Positions 36,073 to 46,175 of a stretch of DNA of 64,000 bases are shown here, one piece after another (the first letter of the stretch is position 1; each line of letters starts with the position of its first letter). The notes beneath the pieces were generated by a model. The model saw only the letters and a list, made by a program, of their open reading frames with translations, ran no database searches and was not told where the DNA came from. Origin of the DNA: Podospora bellae-mahoneyi. Lineage: Eukaryota > Ascomycota > Sordariomycetes > Sordariales > Podosporaceae. Where the stretch lies: NCBI RefSeq assembly GCF_035222275.1, contig NC_085886.1:1302001-1366000 (forward strand), given 5' to 3'. The translations under genes were made by a program, and so were the position numbers.

Positions 36073-39000
36073 GCTGGTGCCCGGCAATACAGGAACGGAT
36101 GGCTTCCTCCTGCCTGCCCACCGTGATGAAATGCTATTACCCCTATTCAATGATGATCCTTCAGCTTGCTCGCATGTCGTGGTAAGCCACAGAACGGGTC
36201 TGAGCTTGTCGAAATAGCCTCGAGCACACACACTTGCTGACAGAACACGCCCGCGGCAACGGCAACGGCAAGGCCAGAAAGCTGTAGCTGGTGGACGTGG
36301 CCCGAACTGAGGGAAGTTTGGACGGGCTTGAGCACAAGCGGAGTGATCCGGTGGTGAAGTGTTTGAATTCCGCCGTGGGTAACCTTCACATAGGTATACT
36401 TTCTAGCACCAACAAGGGGGAGGGGAGGAAGGGGGAGAGCCCAGAGTGGGGAGGGGGGTGGCTCTAGGGTAATCTATCGGTATGTGTACGTACGGTAAGT
36501 ACGGCACCTGTCCACAGCCAAGAAATCCCAGAAGCCTTGCCCGATCAAGTCCACAACTCGCGCGGAGTCTCTCGGGGCCGGCTCCGCTGATGCCCGCTTG
36601 GATGGGGGATGCTGGAGTCCCAAGCACGAGCACACCAGATACCCAGCCAGAGGTGGGACAGGCAGAAAAATTGGACGCCGACACGAAATGTTTGGATGAG
36701 TTATCAGGATCCCGCAGCAAAAATGGCCCTGTCAGTGGGCCCCGCCGTAGGGATACGTTTGGCAACAAGAGAACAGTTCGAAGAGGATCTGAACACCGTC
36801 GAGGGGAGCGACGTCAGGGAGGGGCCAGCTGCTGGTTCGGTCTAGTGTGACACGGACGCGAGACGAAGCAAGCCTTCTTGCTGGTAGTGGTGTGGTAGTC
36901 TACCTACTCTTGCGGAGGAACTGTCGCAGATACCATGAGGGATTGAAGAAAAGCCAACCGCGGCGGGGATAAGAAATGCCGTCAAAAAATATCCAACCGT
37001 AACCGCAAAGCCAATTGAGAAATATTGTACGTAGTAGTCCGGACTCGCCGTTGACCAGCATCCCATCCCGAGAGATTGACAACACCGATGATCTAACGCC
37101 AACAGGCAAGTGATGGGGTTCGATGACTGAACCGCAGAGTGTGCCTTGCCTGTCTGTCTGGCATGTCGGATGTGTAAGAGGGCCAAGACTGTCCCCAAGG
37201 TAGAACAAATCCTGGGCTCGCGCGATGGTCAAGAATTGGGGTCGTCTGGTTGGCCAACGAAGGGGTCTCCAAGCGGTGGGGAACCCCTGATGACGGGGCT
37301 GTCAAGGATCATATCAACGTCGATGAGATCAAAGCTTGGGCTTTGAGGAACACCCATCAAACAACTCCCGACGGGAGTCATCCTCCGCGTATAGCGCACC
37401 TACCTATGTTAGTGTAGACCCCAGAAGTCGGTTTGTATATGTGTGCTAGATTTGCCATCGGTGCCATCTCAACTACGAGCACCACTCTACCTGCAGGTAT
37501 GTAGGTAATCCTGTACATGGCTGTGTGACATGAGTGTGAGTAAGCAGAGCTGTGAGGCGACCAAGAGATAATAGACAGAGACGGCAGGACACGAGGATAG
37601 GAGCGCGTGCGATGTCTCGTTGAGCCAGTCCAGAATCAGCAGCTGCTATTTTTTTTTTCTTTTTTCATTATTTGTTTCGCGGGGAAGCTGGCTGCACGAG
37701 GCCTCTGTATAAAGCAGGGCGACGTAAGACGATGATGCGGGCTGTAGAGAAAAGACGGGTAGCGGGATGGCGGGAGAATTGGGTTGTGCAGTTGCGGGTA
37801 TTTTCGAGCATCTCTATGTCTCGGTCCCACCATCCATGCCACATTGACAGTGGCCCGTCTGGTTGTTGACAAGACCCCTCTGCTGGTCTCCTCCGACTTC
37901 AGGAACCGAACCGTCCAGACCTCAGGCACTTGCTGGGCATCCAGTGGAGAGTCATCGCCAACCAGTTGCTTGCTGGTCACGGCCCAAGAACCCCAAGAGC
38001 GAACGCCAGGACGCGCCAGAGCGCCAAGTGTCTGCTGTATGCGCTCGGCGGCTGCATGTTGGCGAAGAGGATGGCGGCCAATATCATCCATCTAGTGGGA
38101 ATTCCGAGGAGTCGAAGGCTTATTCCCGAGTTGAGCTCGCGAGCGATCGAGGAGAGGGGGCTGGGGAGTCCATCCTCGAGCTCTTGAGTTAATGCAGTGA
38201 CAATGTTGAGCGTCTGTGGTGCTCTCCCACACCCCGCCCCAGATATACAATAGTGTACACCATAATGTCGCAGAACCACCATATTCCGCGTTAGTCTAGC
38301 CGCCTGCTGGTAACTGTTGATCAGTGGGGGAACAAGCACTATCGACCCAATGTGTGTGGCTGTCCCAGGCGCCATGGGGAAGCTTCATCTTTCGGGGAGA
38401 CGGCACGCCTGTGCCTGACATCTGGGAACGGGCAGCGATTGGCTCCCCCTTCAGGATGGGGGGAAAACGTCGCAGTTGAAACGGCAGGGCGTCAAGCAGC
38501 AGTCGAGCATCTCGTGAAAACTCTTCCAGTTCCAAGGGGGCCGACAACCGCGGCCGTGGGCAGGTGTGTTCGCAAGCTGTGCTTCCAATGTCGTTGTGGG
38601 AAAAACGGAGCGTCACCAAAAGATTGCATCCTTGTGGAGATGCCAAGACACTGAGGGACCTCGCTAACATCTCGGCAAGGGCTCGGCACACGTCAGAGCC
38701 TGGCTTGCAACGGAAATCAGGTCATTTGTACATCAGTACATGCGGGCACTATTCCGCTTTGGACCGCCCGTAGACCTGTCGGCAAATCACAGTGCGCCCT
38801 GCAACGCAGACTTTTCGCAAGAGGTTAGGCATATACCTCTGCCACGGTTATTAATGTTAGCGCGACAGGGGTCTTTTGGTAGAAGTTGCGCTGGCCGCAC
38901 TAACATATACTTCGGTTGCGGAATTGTAGAGTAGAGATAAACGACAGCAGTCGACGCCCAAAACCACCTGCTGTATAAAACTTTTCGGTGCAGGATGGTT

Positions 39001-40281
39001 CTCTTGCAAACAACACCCCGATTCGCTTACTTTTTCCGTCTTGCGGTTAGACACTTCGATGGTTGTAATAGTACCAAACTGATAGCGATGGAGTCTCTCA
39101 ACAATTCCACTTATTGCACCGTATCCCCGTATCCCCGTATCCCAAGCATCTAGCGCCCACATCCCGAGGCAGTCCGAAGAGAGAGAAGGGGAACGCATGG
39201 ACGTTCTGGTGGGTTGTGGTCATGTGCCTCTCTGCAGTGCTGCTTGCCCTTGCAAGCCCAGCAAGGCGGCCTGTCAGCCTTGCGGGAATCGTGCCGTCTT
39301 TTGGGGCGGAACCATCCAAAATGTTCCGAGATATCCGTGATCCTGGCTGCCTAGACTGTTATACCCTGTCTGAGTGAGCCTAACCTGGCAAAATCACGAT
39401 GGAAAAGTTGCGAATCTCATCTGCATATCAAGGCCACCCGTCTGTCGCATCCATTTGCTTGTGCTTCCACCATGGGCTGAGTGGTGTCTCGTCAACAAAA
39501 CGAGCCTCTAACAGATCTTAACGTGACGGTAATCCACAGCAGTTGCGAGATTCCAGGTTGTTTAAAGTCGCCAAGGTCCACTCGGCTATCGCCGAACCAA
39601 TTGCACGACAACCAACCGATGACTCGGTGAGCTACATACCGTTCTGAGAACTTTTGAAAGCTTGCGGTGAAGTTTGTAGCGTACGATGAATCCCAACAGG
39701 GAGGAGGTGCGTATAGTCGGCTAATCGATGAGTCTGAGGACGGCCCCAAACCGGAGTATGTCTATGCATTATTTGCCTTGGCAAAAGTCGACCGTTTTTA
39801 CAAACTGAATCGAGAAGCGTATCATTCAACACGGAATAAAATGGAGTACCGAAAAGGGGTGTAACTAATCGCGGGATTTGGAGATGCTGTGTTGACATGA
39901 GCTTCAAAATGAGCCGTAACAACGATATCCTTGAGAGAGGTATTCACATGACAAAACTGACTTTTTGTAGATATGGCGGCTCTGGGTGGGCATCAAGCGA
40001 CTGAAGGTTCAAGGTGAGCAAAGGACGCAGGGCCAGGGACGGTGTCTCCGGTGTTCCGTAATCCGTACCTGTGCCCCGCGCCGGTTCCCCACCATACCGT
40101 GCCTACCCCACCATCCGCCAACGAGAGCTCCATCTTATCGCCAGGCTGCAGCTAGCTGGCCATCCATCAACTTATCTCTCGTCCAGCCTTGCCTAAACCA
40201 TCGACATCAACCAGGCCCAGGTATCGCAACATCTTCTCAGCCTTGCGTTCTCGACTCCATTCACAAAACCAGCCTCAAAGA
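36073..40281. other. Long divergent intergenic region, Zn2Cys6 regulator / csn-1
   Basis: About 4.2 kb without a supported gene. Small frames (60-150 codons) on both strands lack motifs and overlap. A poly-T/poly-C run sits near 37649-37670, and an 8-bp tandem repeat at 39119-39142. The area around 38930-39120 and 39500-39960 is poorer in GC than the genes. The region should hold promoters of both neighbours; a hypothetical spliced gene cannot be excluded. Confidence 0.45.
39119..39142. repeat. (CCGTATCC)3 tandem repeat
   Basis: Three consecutive 8-bp units in intergenic DNA. Confidence 0.85.
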
Positions 40282-41863
40282 TGGCCGACCCTCTGCTGGA
40301 GTTCTTCACCCAGATGGACATCCAGGGCGGTGTTGTCGTTCAGGGTAAGTGTGCTCCTCTTCAACGACCGAACCCCGCGATCCATCTCCTATTGCAATAT
40401 CACCATTACGATCAACAACGGTAACTAATTAGTATGTACTAGATTCCCCCAAATTTGATCTCGATCTCTATATCCAAAACTACCGCGGCCGTACCAGATT
40501 CGACCGTCTCCTTCTCATCGGCCGTAGCTCAGTAAAGCTCTGCGTCGAAGCTCTCAGGGCCGCCCTCGCCGAAGCCAAGCGTGGCCGCGACACCCAGCGA
40601 TACAGAGACGTTTTTGAATACCTTCGCGTAGCTGCTCCCAATGACCCCGATGCCGTCTTTGATAAGAAATGGGTAGACAGGCAGGACGTCGCCAACCATG
40701 AAGAGACCCAACGGCTGCTCACCGAGCTAAAGGGATATAAGAACAACCTTGTCAAAGAGAGCATCCGGGTAAGCATCACCAACCCTTCTTTCACGCAAAC
40801 CATTCTAACCGCATGCCAAACAAAAGATGGGCAACGAAGACCTAGCCAAACATTACGAAGCAATCGGCGACCTCAATGCGGCCTCTGAGCACTACTCCAA
40901 AATGCGCCCCGACGTCTCCACGGCGAAGCACGTCATCGACGTCGGCAAGCACCTCGTCCGCGTGGCCATCCAAAGAAGAGAGTGGAGCATGGTCGCGCCC
41001 CATCTCGTGAAGATGACGCTCGGGGGGCAGTACCCCGAAGAAGAGCGCAACGCCCAACCGTTCATCCGCGCAGCTTCTGGCATCGCCCTCCTCGGCCAAG
41101 AAAAATACTGGGAAGCGGCCCTCTCCTTTCTCGACGCCGACCCAAACGTCCCGCCAAAAGCCTACAATGAACTCGCCAGCCGTAACGACATTGCCGTCTA
41201 TGGCGGTTTGCTTGCGCTAGCGACAATGGACCGCAAGCAGCTCCAGAGTATGGTGTTGGAGAACCAGAATTTCAGAGTGTTTCTGGAACCGGAGCCGCAC
41301 ATCAGACGGGCGGTGACGATGTTTGTTAATGGGAGGTATTCGGCTTGCATTGAGATTTTGGAGGGGTACAGGACGGATTATCTGCTGGACATCTACCTCC
41401 AGAAGCACGTCAGCAAGATTTATGCCAAGATCAGGAGCAAGTGTGTGGTGCAGTATCTGATTCCATTTTCGTGCGTGAGTTTGGACACGCTGGAGAAGGC
41501 GTTTGGGAGTCCGGAGAGGCCGATTGAGGAGGAGCTGGCGGTGATGATTGAGGAGGGGGTCTTGGAGGCGAGGATTGATGGGATTGAGAGGGTAAGCTTT
41601 ACTGCCTTTTTTTTTGGATGGTCATACGGTGTGCTAATGATGAAAAACAGCTCGTCAACACAGTCAAGATTGACCCGAGAGCTCAAATGCAGGCTTCGGC
41701 ATTGGTTTCTGCCGAGAATTACGAGAAGCAGGCTATTGAGCGGTTGAGAAGGATGGCGATTGCGGCTGCGGATTTAGAGCTGATGCCGACCAAGAAGCAG
41801 GGGTTGCATCTCCCGCTTGGTGGTGATATTTCTTTTGGGGATCAGGAGATTGTGATGGGTTGA
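40282..41863 (+). CDS. csn-1: COP9 signalosome subunit 1
   Basis: Four exons: 40282-40345, 40443-40768, 40827-41591, 41651-41863; 455 residues. The N-terminus holds the CSN1/Rpn7-type signature DLDLYIQNYRGRTRFDRLLL, followed by TPR-like helices (NEDLAKHYEAIGDLNAASEH). A PCI domain covers about 310-405 (QKHVSKIYAKIRSKCVVQYL, and RPIEEELAVMIEEGVLEARI). CSN1 is a scaffold of the signalosome that removes Nedd8 from cullins; in filamentous fungi it is needed for development and light or clock regulation. The protein is somewhat shorter than typical CSN1 (about 480-500) at both ends. Introns are 97, 58 and 59 nt. Codon use changes from C-ending to G-ending near 41205. It is convergent with prp18, 331 nt between stops. 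Confidence 0.92.
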
Positions 41864-42194
41864 GACAGACAAGTCAGGGTTAGGGATTATTATGATATGA
41901 AACGAAACGGGATAGCATTGATTTTTGAGTTTTGGTTTTTGGCATTGCCCGTTTGCGTATACCGGGTAAAGGGAAAAGGAGTATGGGAATAAGCATAGTA
42001 GTTATGAGACATTGAGAATCCACGAGTACAGCACGAAGGCTTAATCCCGGAATCGAACTGAGATCATCTTTTAATTTGTCCTTGCTGATTAGTTTCTCCA
42101 AAACTGAGGTTTCTAGTTGTTCCATGTCTATGTTGGGGTATCATTTGTTCTACAGCATTTCCCAACTTCCCACATTGTCCCGTTTTCTTTCTGT
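41864..42194. other. Convergent 3' region csn-1 / prp18
   Basis: Only 331 nt separate the two stop codons, so the 3' untranslated regions probably meet or overlap. AT-rich compared with the genes; no feature otherwise. Confidence 0.6.
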
Positions 42195-43280
42195 CTACCC
42201 CATCAACTGCCTAATATCCTCGGGCGGCCACCTCACCTGCGCAAACGTCAAGCACCGCTTGATGCTCTGCAAATACTTTCTCGTCACCTCGCTCCCCATG
42301 ATATGCCCCCTCTCTCCGTTATGGAGCTTTTCTCTTGCGCTACGTTCGTGGATACCAACCATGGTGACACCAATCGGCCAGGCGGCCTTTCCGATGCTCA
42401 GCCGTAGATACCCATCATTGGCATCGACGTATCTCTTTTCCTGGGCGGCCTTGACAATCTCCACGATGGCTTCTAGGATACTCTCGTCTAGGCCCCCCTT
42501 TTCGAAAAGCCGGAATAACGGCGCCATATTTTCCTTGGATGACACCATGGCGTTGATTGCTTGCTGGCCGGCAGTGGTGTCGGCGTTGTCTTCTCTTGCG
42601 AGCGCGGCTTCCCACTCGCGGAGGATCATGTTGAAGTAAGAGGCCAACTGGCGGTAGAGGTACTTCCTTGCCTTCCTGTCGGTAGCTGGAGGGATCTTGT
42701 CCGGTACTTTCATGTCTTTTTCCTCGACAGGGAGGAGTTTGGTAGCGATTGGACCTGCAGAAAGAGACTTTGGTCTGGTAACCTTTCTGTAGCGACGTAA
42801 CCTTGAAACGTGGGACTCTCCGAACAATATCGCCGGCTGGCCTAGCTCTCGGAGTTTGGATTTGAGTTCATCATCGGGGATGTCGGTGTGGTCTTGTTCG
42901 TCATCGGAAGAGGCGTCAGAGTCGGGTTTGGGGGTGGCGGAGGAGTCGTCGTCGGTCTTGGGGGGGAGTTCTGGTAGGCCTAGACGTTTCCGTCGGGCTC
43001 GTTCCTCTTCGGCTTCTTTGGCTTCTCTGCGGAGCCGGGATTCCTCGGCGAGTTTCTGGCGTTTCTCCTCGCGGGCTTTGGCTTCCTCGGCGGCTTCCTC
43101 CTCGCGCTTGCGTTTGGCGGCTGCTCTGGCGGCTCGTTGTTCTTCGAGGGCCTTTTGCTCGGCTAGGTAGGCTGCTTGGCGTTGGGCTTCGGCTTCACGG
43201 CGGGAGATGTACTTTTGGGGTTTTTCCTTTTCTGGTTCTTTCTTGGCTATCTCCTTAGCCATGAGAGAGGCAAAGTCCAT
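42195..43280 (-). CDS. prp18: Pre-mRNA-splicing factor 18
   Basis: A single exon of 361 residues. The first 105 residues form a long charged helix rich in Lys, Glu, Arg and Ala. A splicing-factor (SFM) motif lies at about 134-166 (PDDELKSKLRELGQPAILFG, then ESHVSRLRRYRK). The C-terminal Prp18 domain covers about 205-350, with the conserved loop region around 280-320 (DANDGYLRLSIGKAAWPIGV). Prp18 acts with Slu7 in the second step of splicing at the U5 snRNP and helps 3' splice-site choice. The ATG is fixed by the conserved start MDFASLMAKEI. Divergent from the Sap18-like gene. Confidence 0.95.
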   Translation of the reverse strand: MDFASLMAKEIAKKEPEKEKPQKYISRREAEAQRQAAYLAEQKALEEQRAARAAAKRKREEEAAEEAKAREEKRQKLAEESRLRREAKEAEEERARRKRLGLPELPPKTDDDSSATPKPDSDASSDDEQDHTDIPDDELKSKLRELGQPAILFGESHVSRLRRYRKVTRPKSLSAGPIATKLLPVEEKDMKVPDKIPPATDRKARKYLYRQLASYFNMILREWEAALAREDNADTTAGQQAINAMVSSKENMAPLFRLFEKGGLDESILEAIVEIVKAAQEKRYVDANDGYLRLSIGKAAWPIGVTMVGIHERSAREKLHNGERGHIMGSEVTRKYLQSIKRCLTFAQVRWPPEDIRQLMG

Positions 43281-43957
43281 GGTGGGTGGTGGGTGGTGTG
43301 TTGATGTAGGGTGTTGGTGATGGGTGGAAGCCTTGTGGTGTCTCCTGGGGGTCGGATACCAGGGTCTAGCGAACCGTTGGAAGCCGGGGAAAAGGCTAGA
43401 AAGGGTGTGTCACACAGCCAAAACAAGAGGTGAGGTTGGAAATGGCGAGATGAGGTTCCGGGAGCTGCAAGTGTTCGGGGAGTGCTCCGCTAAATAAGGT
43501 CGGCCCCAATGTCGTTGCACTAGCGTGATGCGGGAAGAGTGCTGCGCCACGATCTGGACCCACTTTGTTGACGGATCGGCACCGGCAGGCAAGGCAGGTA
43601 CTGAGGTACTCAACACGGACACACCCTGCTTGTGACAAGAACTTCACGCCCCCTGGGCTGGTTGTGGATGATATCCTCAGTCTCTGTTTCCCAAGGTGGC
43701 CCGCGAACCGGGGCAGCCGGGTCGAACATTCAGGCTGGAGTGGAGGAGAGTGAAAGCTTATCTTAGAAGGCGCCTTCCACCACTAGGGAAGCCATTGCCC
43801 TGGGGCGTGTAACTTAAAATACGCTTTCCGAAGTCCTCAAAATCATGACAAGTCTTGTTTTCTCTCCCATAAAATTTCTAAACTTGCCCAAATCATCTTG
43901 CTACTCGTGCCCCGCGAACAAGGAGCTCTGTAAGCCATCATTGGCAGCCATCTTATC
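43281..43957. other. Divergent promoter region prp18 / Sap18-like
   Basis: 677 nt between the two start codons, with no credible open frame. A bidirectional promoter arrangement is likely. Confidence 0.55.
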
Positions 43958-45128
43958 ATGTCTTCATCAAATGGAGCCCAGAAACCAATCCACTCCAGAG
44001 TGAAACTTTTCTACCGCATCAATGTTCCCCATGAGTATGTCATCTCAAGACTGTGTATTGTGCTTGATACCGGTCAGCAAAGCTAACTGTACCTGTGTGA
44101 TAGGCCAGAAGAATTTATCCAGGACCCCTTGCCTGCCCATGTTGAGCTTGATATCCCAATGACATGGTATGACGTCGTCCAACTCTGGCCTTATTAGGCT
44201 TGCCAGTCAGCTCAGCTAACATTGTACTCTCGACAGCACAGTCAAAGACCTGGCTGATATCATGGAGAAGAACTCGAGAAAAATCTTCCCTTCTCTTTCC
44301 GTCGGCACCCGGCTCTGCTTCCGCACTATGGACCGGTCAATTTACAGCACAAAGCCAAAATACCTTCCGTCACCTTACGGCAGTTACGTTATCGGTCGAG
44401 GTTACCCAGGCATCGATTTACCCGCACGAGACGAGAATGACCCAGCGAGCCCCAAGCCAAAGCTCCGATGGCTGGATGGCGCTTACATTGTCTGTACCAT
44501 CTTTCCGCCACTACCCAGCGACGAAGAGGAACTCATTGTACCACCTGCGCTGCCGTATAAGATCAGCAGGCTAGGGTGTGATCAGCCTGGAAAGGGTATC
44601 GTAGTAGGGGGTGACCGGACGGCAAATGGAAAGGGAAAAGGGCGTGAAGACGAGGATGAGGATCCCCGTCCGCCGCGCCGCGGCAACACCCGTGTCTCCA
44701 AGGGTACGTCAAGGGGACCTACTTCAAGAACGCGGGACAATGATCGCCGAGCTAATTAGGAGTTTGAATCCCGAGAAGATGCCTCGGGGGGTGGAGTCCA
44801 CGGTCAGAAGAATGGTGTAGGGGGTTCTGTTGATGAGTTGATAGATTCGGAAGTTGATCGGGAGTGGGAGGCCTTGAAACGTCAATTGCAAAACAATCCG
44901 GAGCGAGCCCTGGATGGCGTATTGGAGATCACAAGGCGTCTAGCCGCGTGTTTTCCTTCGAATGGATCTGGTACTAAAGCCAGCAGGGCTGGTCCCAAGA
45001 AAGGCGAAGGATCTTCCAACAATACAGCCAGATCGAGAGATAAAGGCAAGGAAAAAGAAAAGGGGGATCCCAAGACACCGGAGAGTTGGAAGCCCTATGA
45101 ATATGACCGTTTCCAGAAGAAGAAATAG
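43958..45128 (+). CDS. Sap18-like (Sin3-associated polypeptide p18) protein
   Basis: Four exons: 43958-44034, 44104-44166, 44237-44703, 44779-45128; 318 residues. The N-terminal 180 residues fit the Sap18 ubiquitin-like fold: SRVKLFYRINVPHEPEEF, TCTVKDLADIMEKNSR, LCFRTMDRSIYST, YVIGRGYPGIDL, and the final strand DGAYIVCTIFPPLPS that matches the family's usual end. Sap18 is part of the Sin3 histone deacetylase and of the ASAP/EJC-associated complex, so a nuclear role in repression or RNA processing is expected. After it comes a charged, disordered tail (KGKGREDEDEDPRPPRRGN and KGKEKEKGDPKTPESWKPYE). The last intron (44704-44778) is inferred: GTACGT donor, CTAAT, AG acceptor, phase kept. If retained, translation stops at 44759 and gives 220 residues. 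The family call is moderately sure. Confidence 0.75.
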
Positions 45129-45882
45129 CCTGATTGATAAAGGGCCTCTGTTGCGGTATCAAATTCTGTGTTAGAAACCACCGCATCACTACACAGCAGC
45201 GTAAATCAATCATAGAGCGACGAAGATCACCATAGAGCACCGGCAGAGATTATATTGTATTTTTAAGATTACGATAGATTAGATACTGGGGGAAAATGAG
45301 GAGTGTGTTTTTCTAGCGCACTGTGTGTAGCCCAGGGCCCTATAAATTGTCTCTGAATGTCTATGAACTATCTTCCAGAGGCCTATTGATTATTCTGAAG
45401 GCCTGGCACAAGGCTGACGTCGACCAGGTGTGAGACTCTCGCAACGTCACACCTACCTACTTTCACGCAGCAAGTATTGGCCATTTCTAAACCACTGGTT
45501 TCACACCCTGGACGAAATCCCATGTTATCTGCATCCAGTTACTTTGCGGTGACAGTTATTTTTGTCCAGTGCGTATTTTTTGGCGCCACCAGCCCTTGCT
45601 ATCACTATTAGCTGCCTTGAATAACGACGGCATGTGTGGGTCTGTGATGCAGCGAGAGACACGCTTCACTGTGGAAGTGGTAAACTTTTATATATACGGG
45701 ATTTGTCTGCCTCAGGCAATGATAACATATCCACAGTCACCAAAGCAAAGCACATCATTCTGATCTTGCACCCTAGAAATGGTTCTTTTGTATAACCCCC
45801 CCCGATAGCTTGCTTTGTGTCTGTCTCTGACGCCCCCTTCTCATCGAGAAATGTACACTTCCCCTCCGCTGGCCTCCCACGT
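45129..45882. other. Convergent 3' region Sap18-like / complex I subunit
   Basis: 754 nt between two convergent stop codons. AT-rich near 45200-45300; no gene-like frame. Confidence 0.5.
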
Positions 45883-46175
45883 TTAGCGCTCGGCGATGAG
45901 ATCTCCCCTGCGCTTTGCTCGGAGGTCCCAGGCGCCCTGACGGAAGAAATGATGTTAGGTTCGTATGAAAGTAAGTGAAAGAGGGGGAAACTAACATCCC
46001 ACTTCCAGCCGATGTAACCCACGATTCCGGGGATGACAAAGACGTAGAGGGTGGTGAGGAAGCCGGTTCGGGGGGTCCAGCGGAAGTACTTGTAGCGATT
46101 GATTTGCATGTCTGTGTGGGAGGTGTTAGAACATGTTTTGATACTGTTTTTCCCACATCCCATGATCCCGAACAT
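45883..46175 (-). CDS. Small complex I subunit, NDUFB4/B15-like
   Basis: Proposed exons: 46175-46157, 46111-45996, 45936-45883; 62 residues (58 from the second Met). The core reads INRYKYFRWTPRTGFLTTLY, one hydrophobic span (VFVIPGIVGYIGW), then DGAWDLRAKRRGDLIAER. This is the fungal NADH:ubiquinone oxidoreductase small-subunit pattern (B15/NDUFB4 type, 6-7 kDa accessory subunit of the proton-pumping arm). The second intron (45995-45937, GTTAGT donor) is well supported because the final exon completes the conserved basic C-terminus. The first intron is only 45 nt and its donor (GTGGGA) is weak, so the true N-terminus may lie on an upstream exon I could not find; homologues often have 10-20 more residues. 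Confidence 0.7.

Noticed and set aside
42045-42075. Sequence resembling the T-loop of a minus-strand tRNA (cggaatcgaactg)
   Set aside because: The flanking bases do not form a T stem, and no cloverleaf can be built around it.
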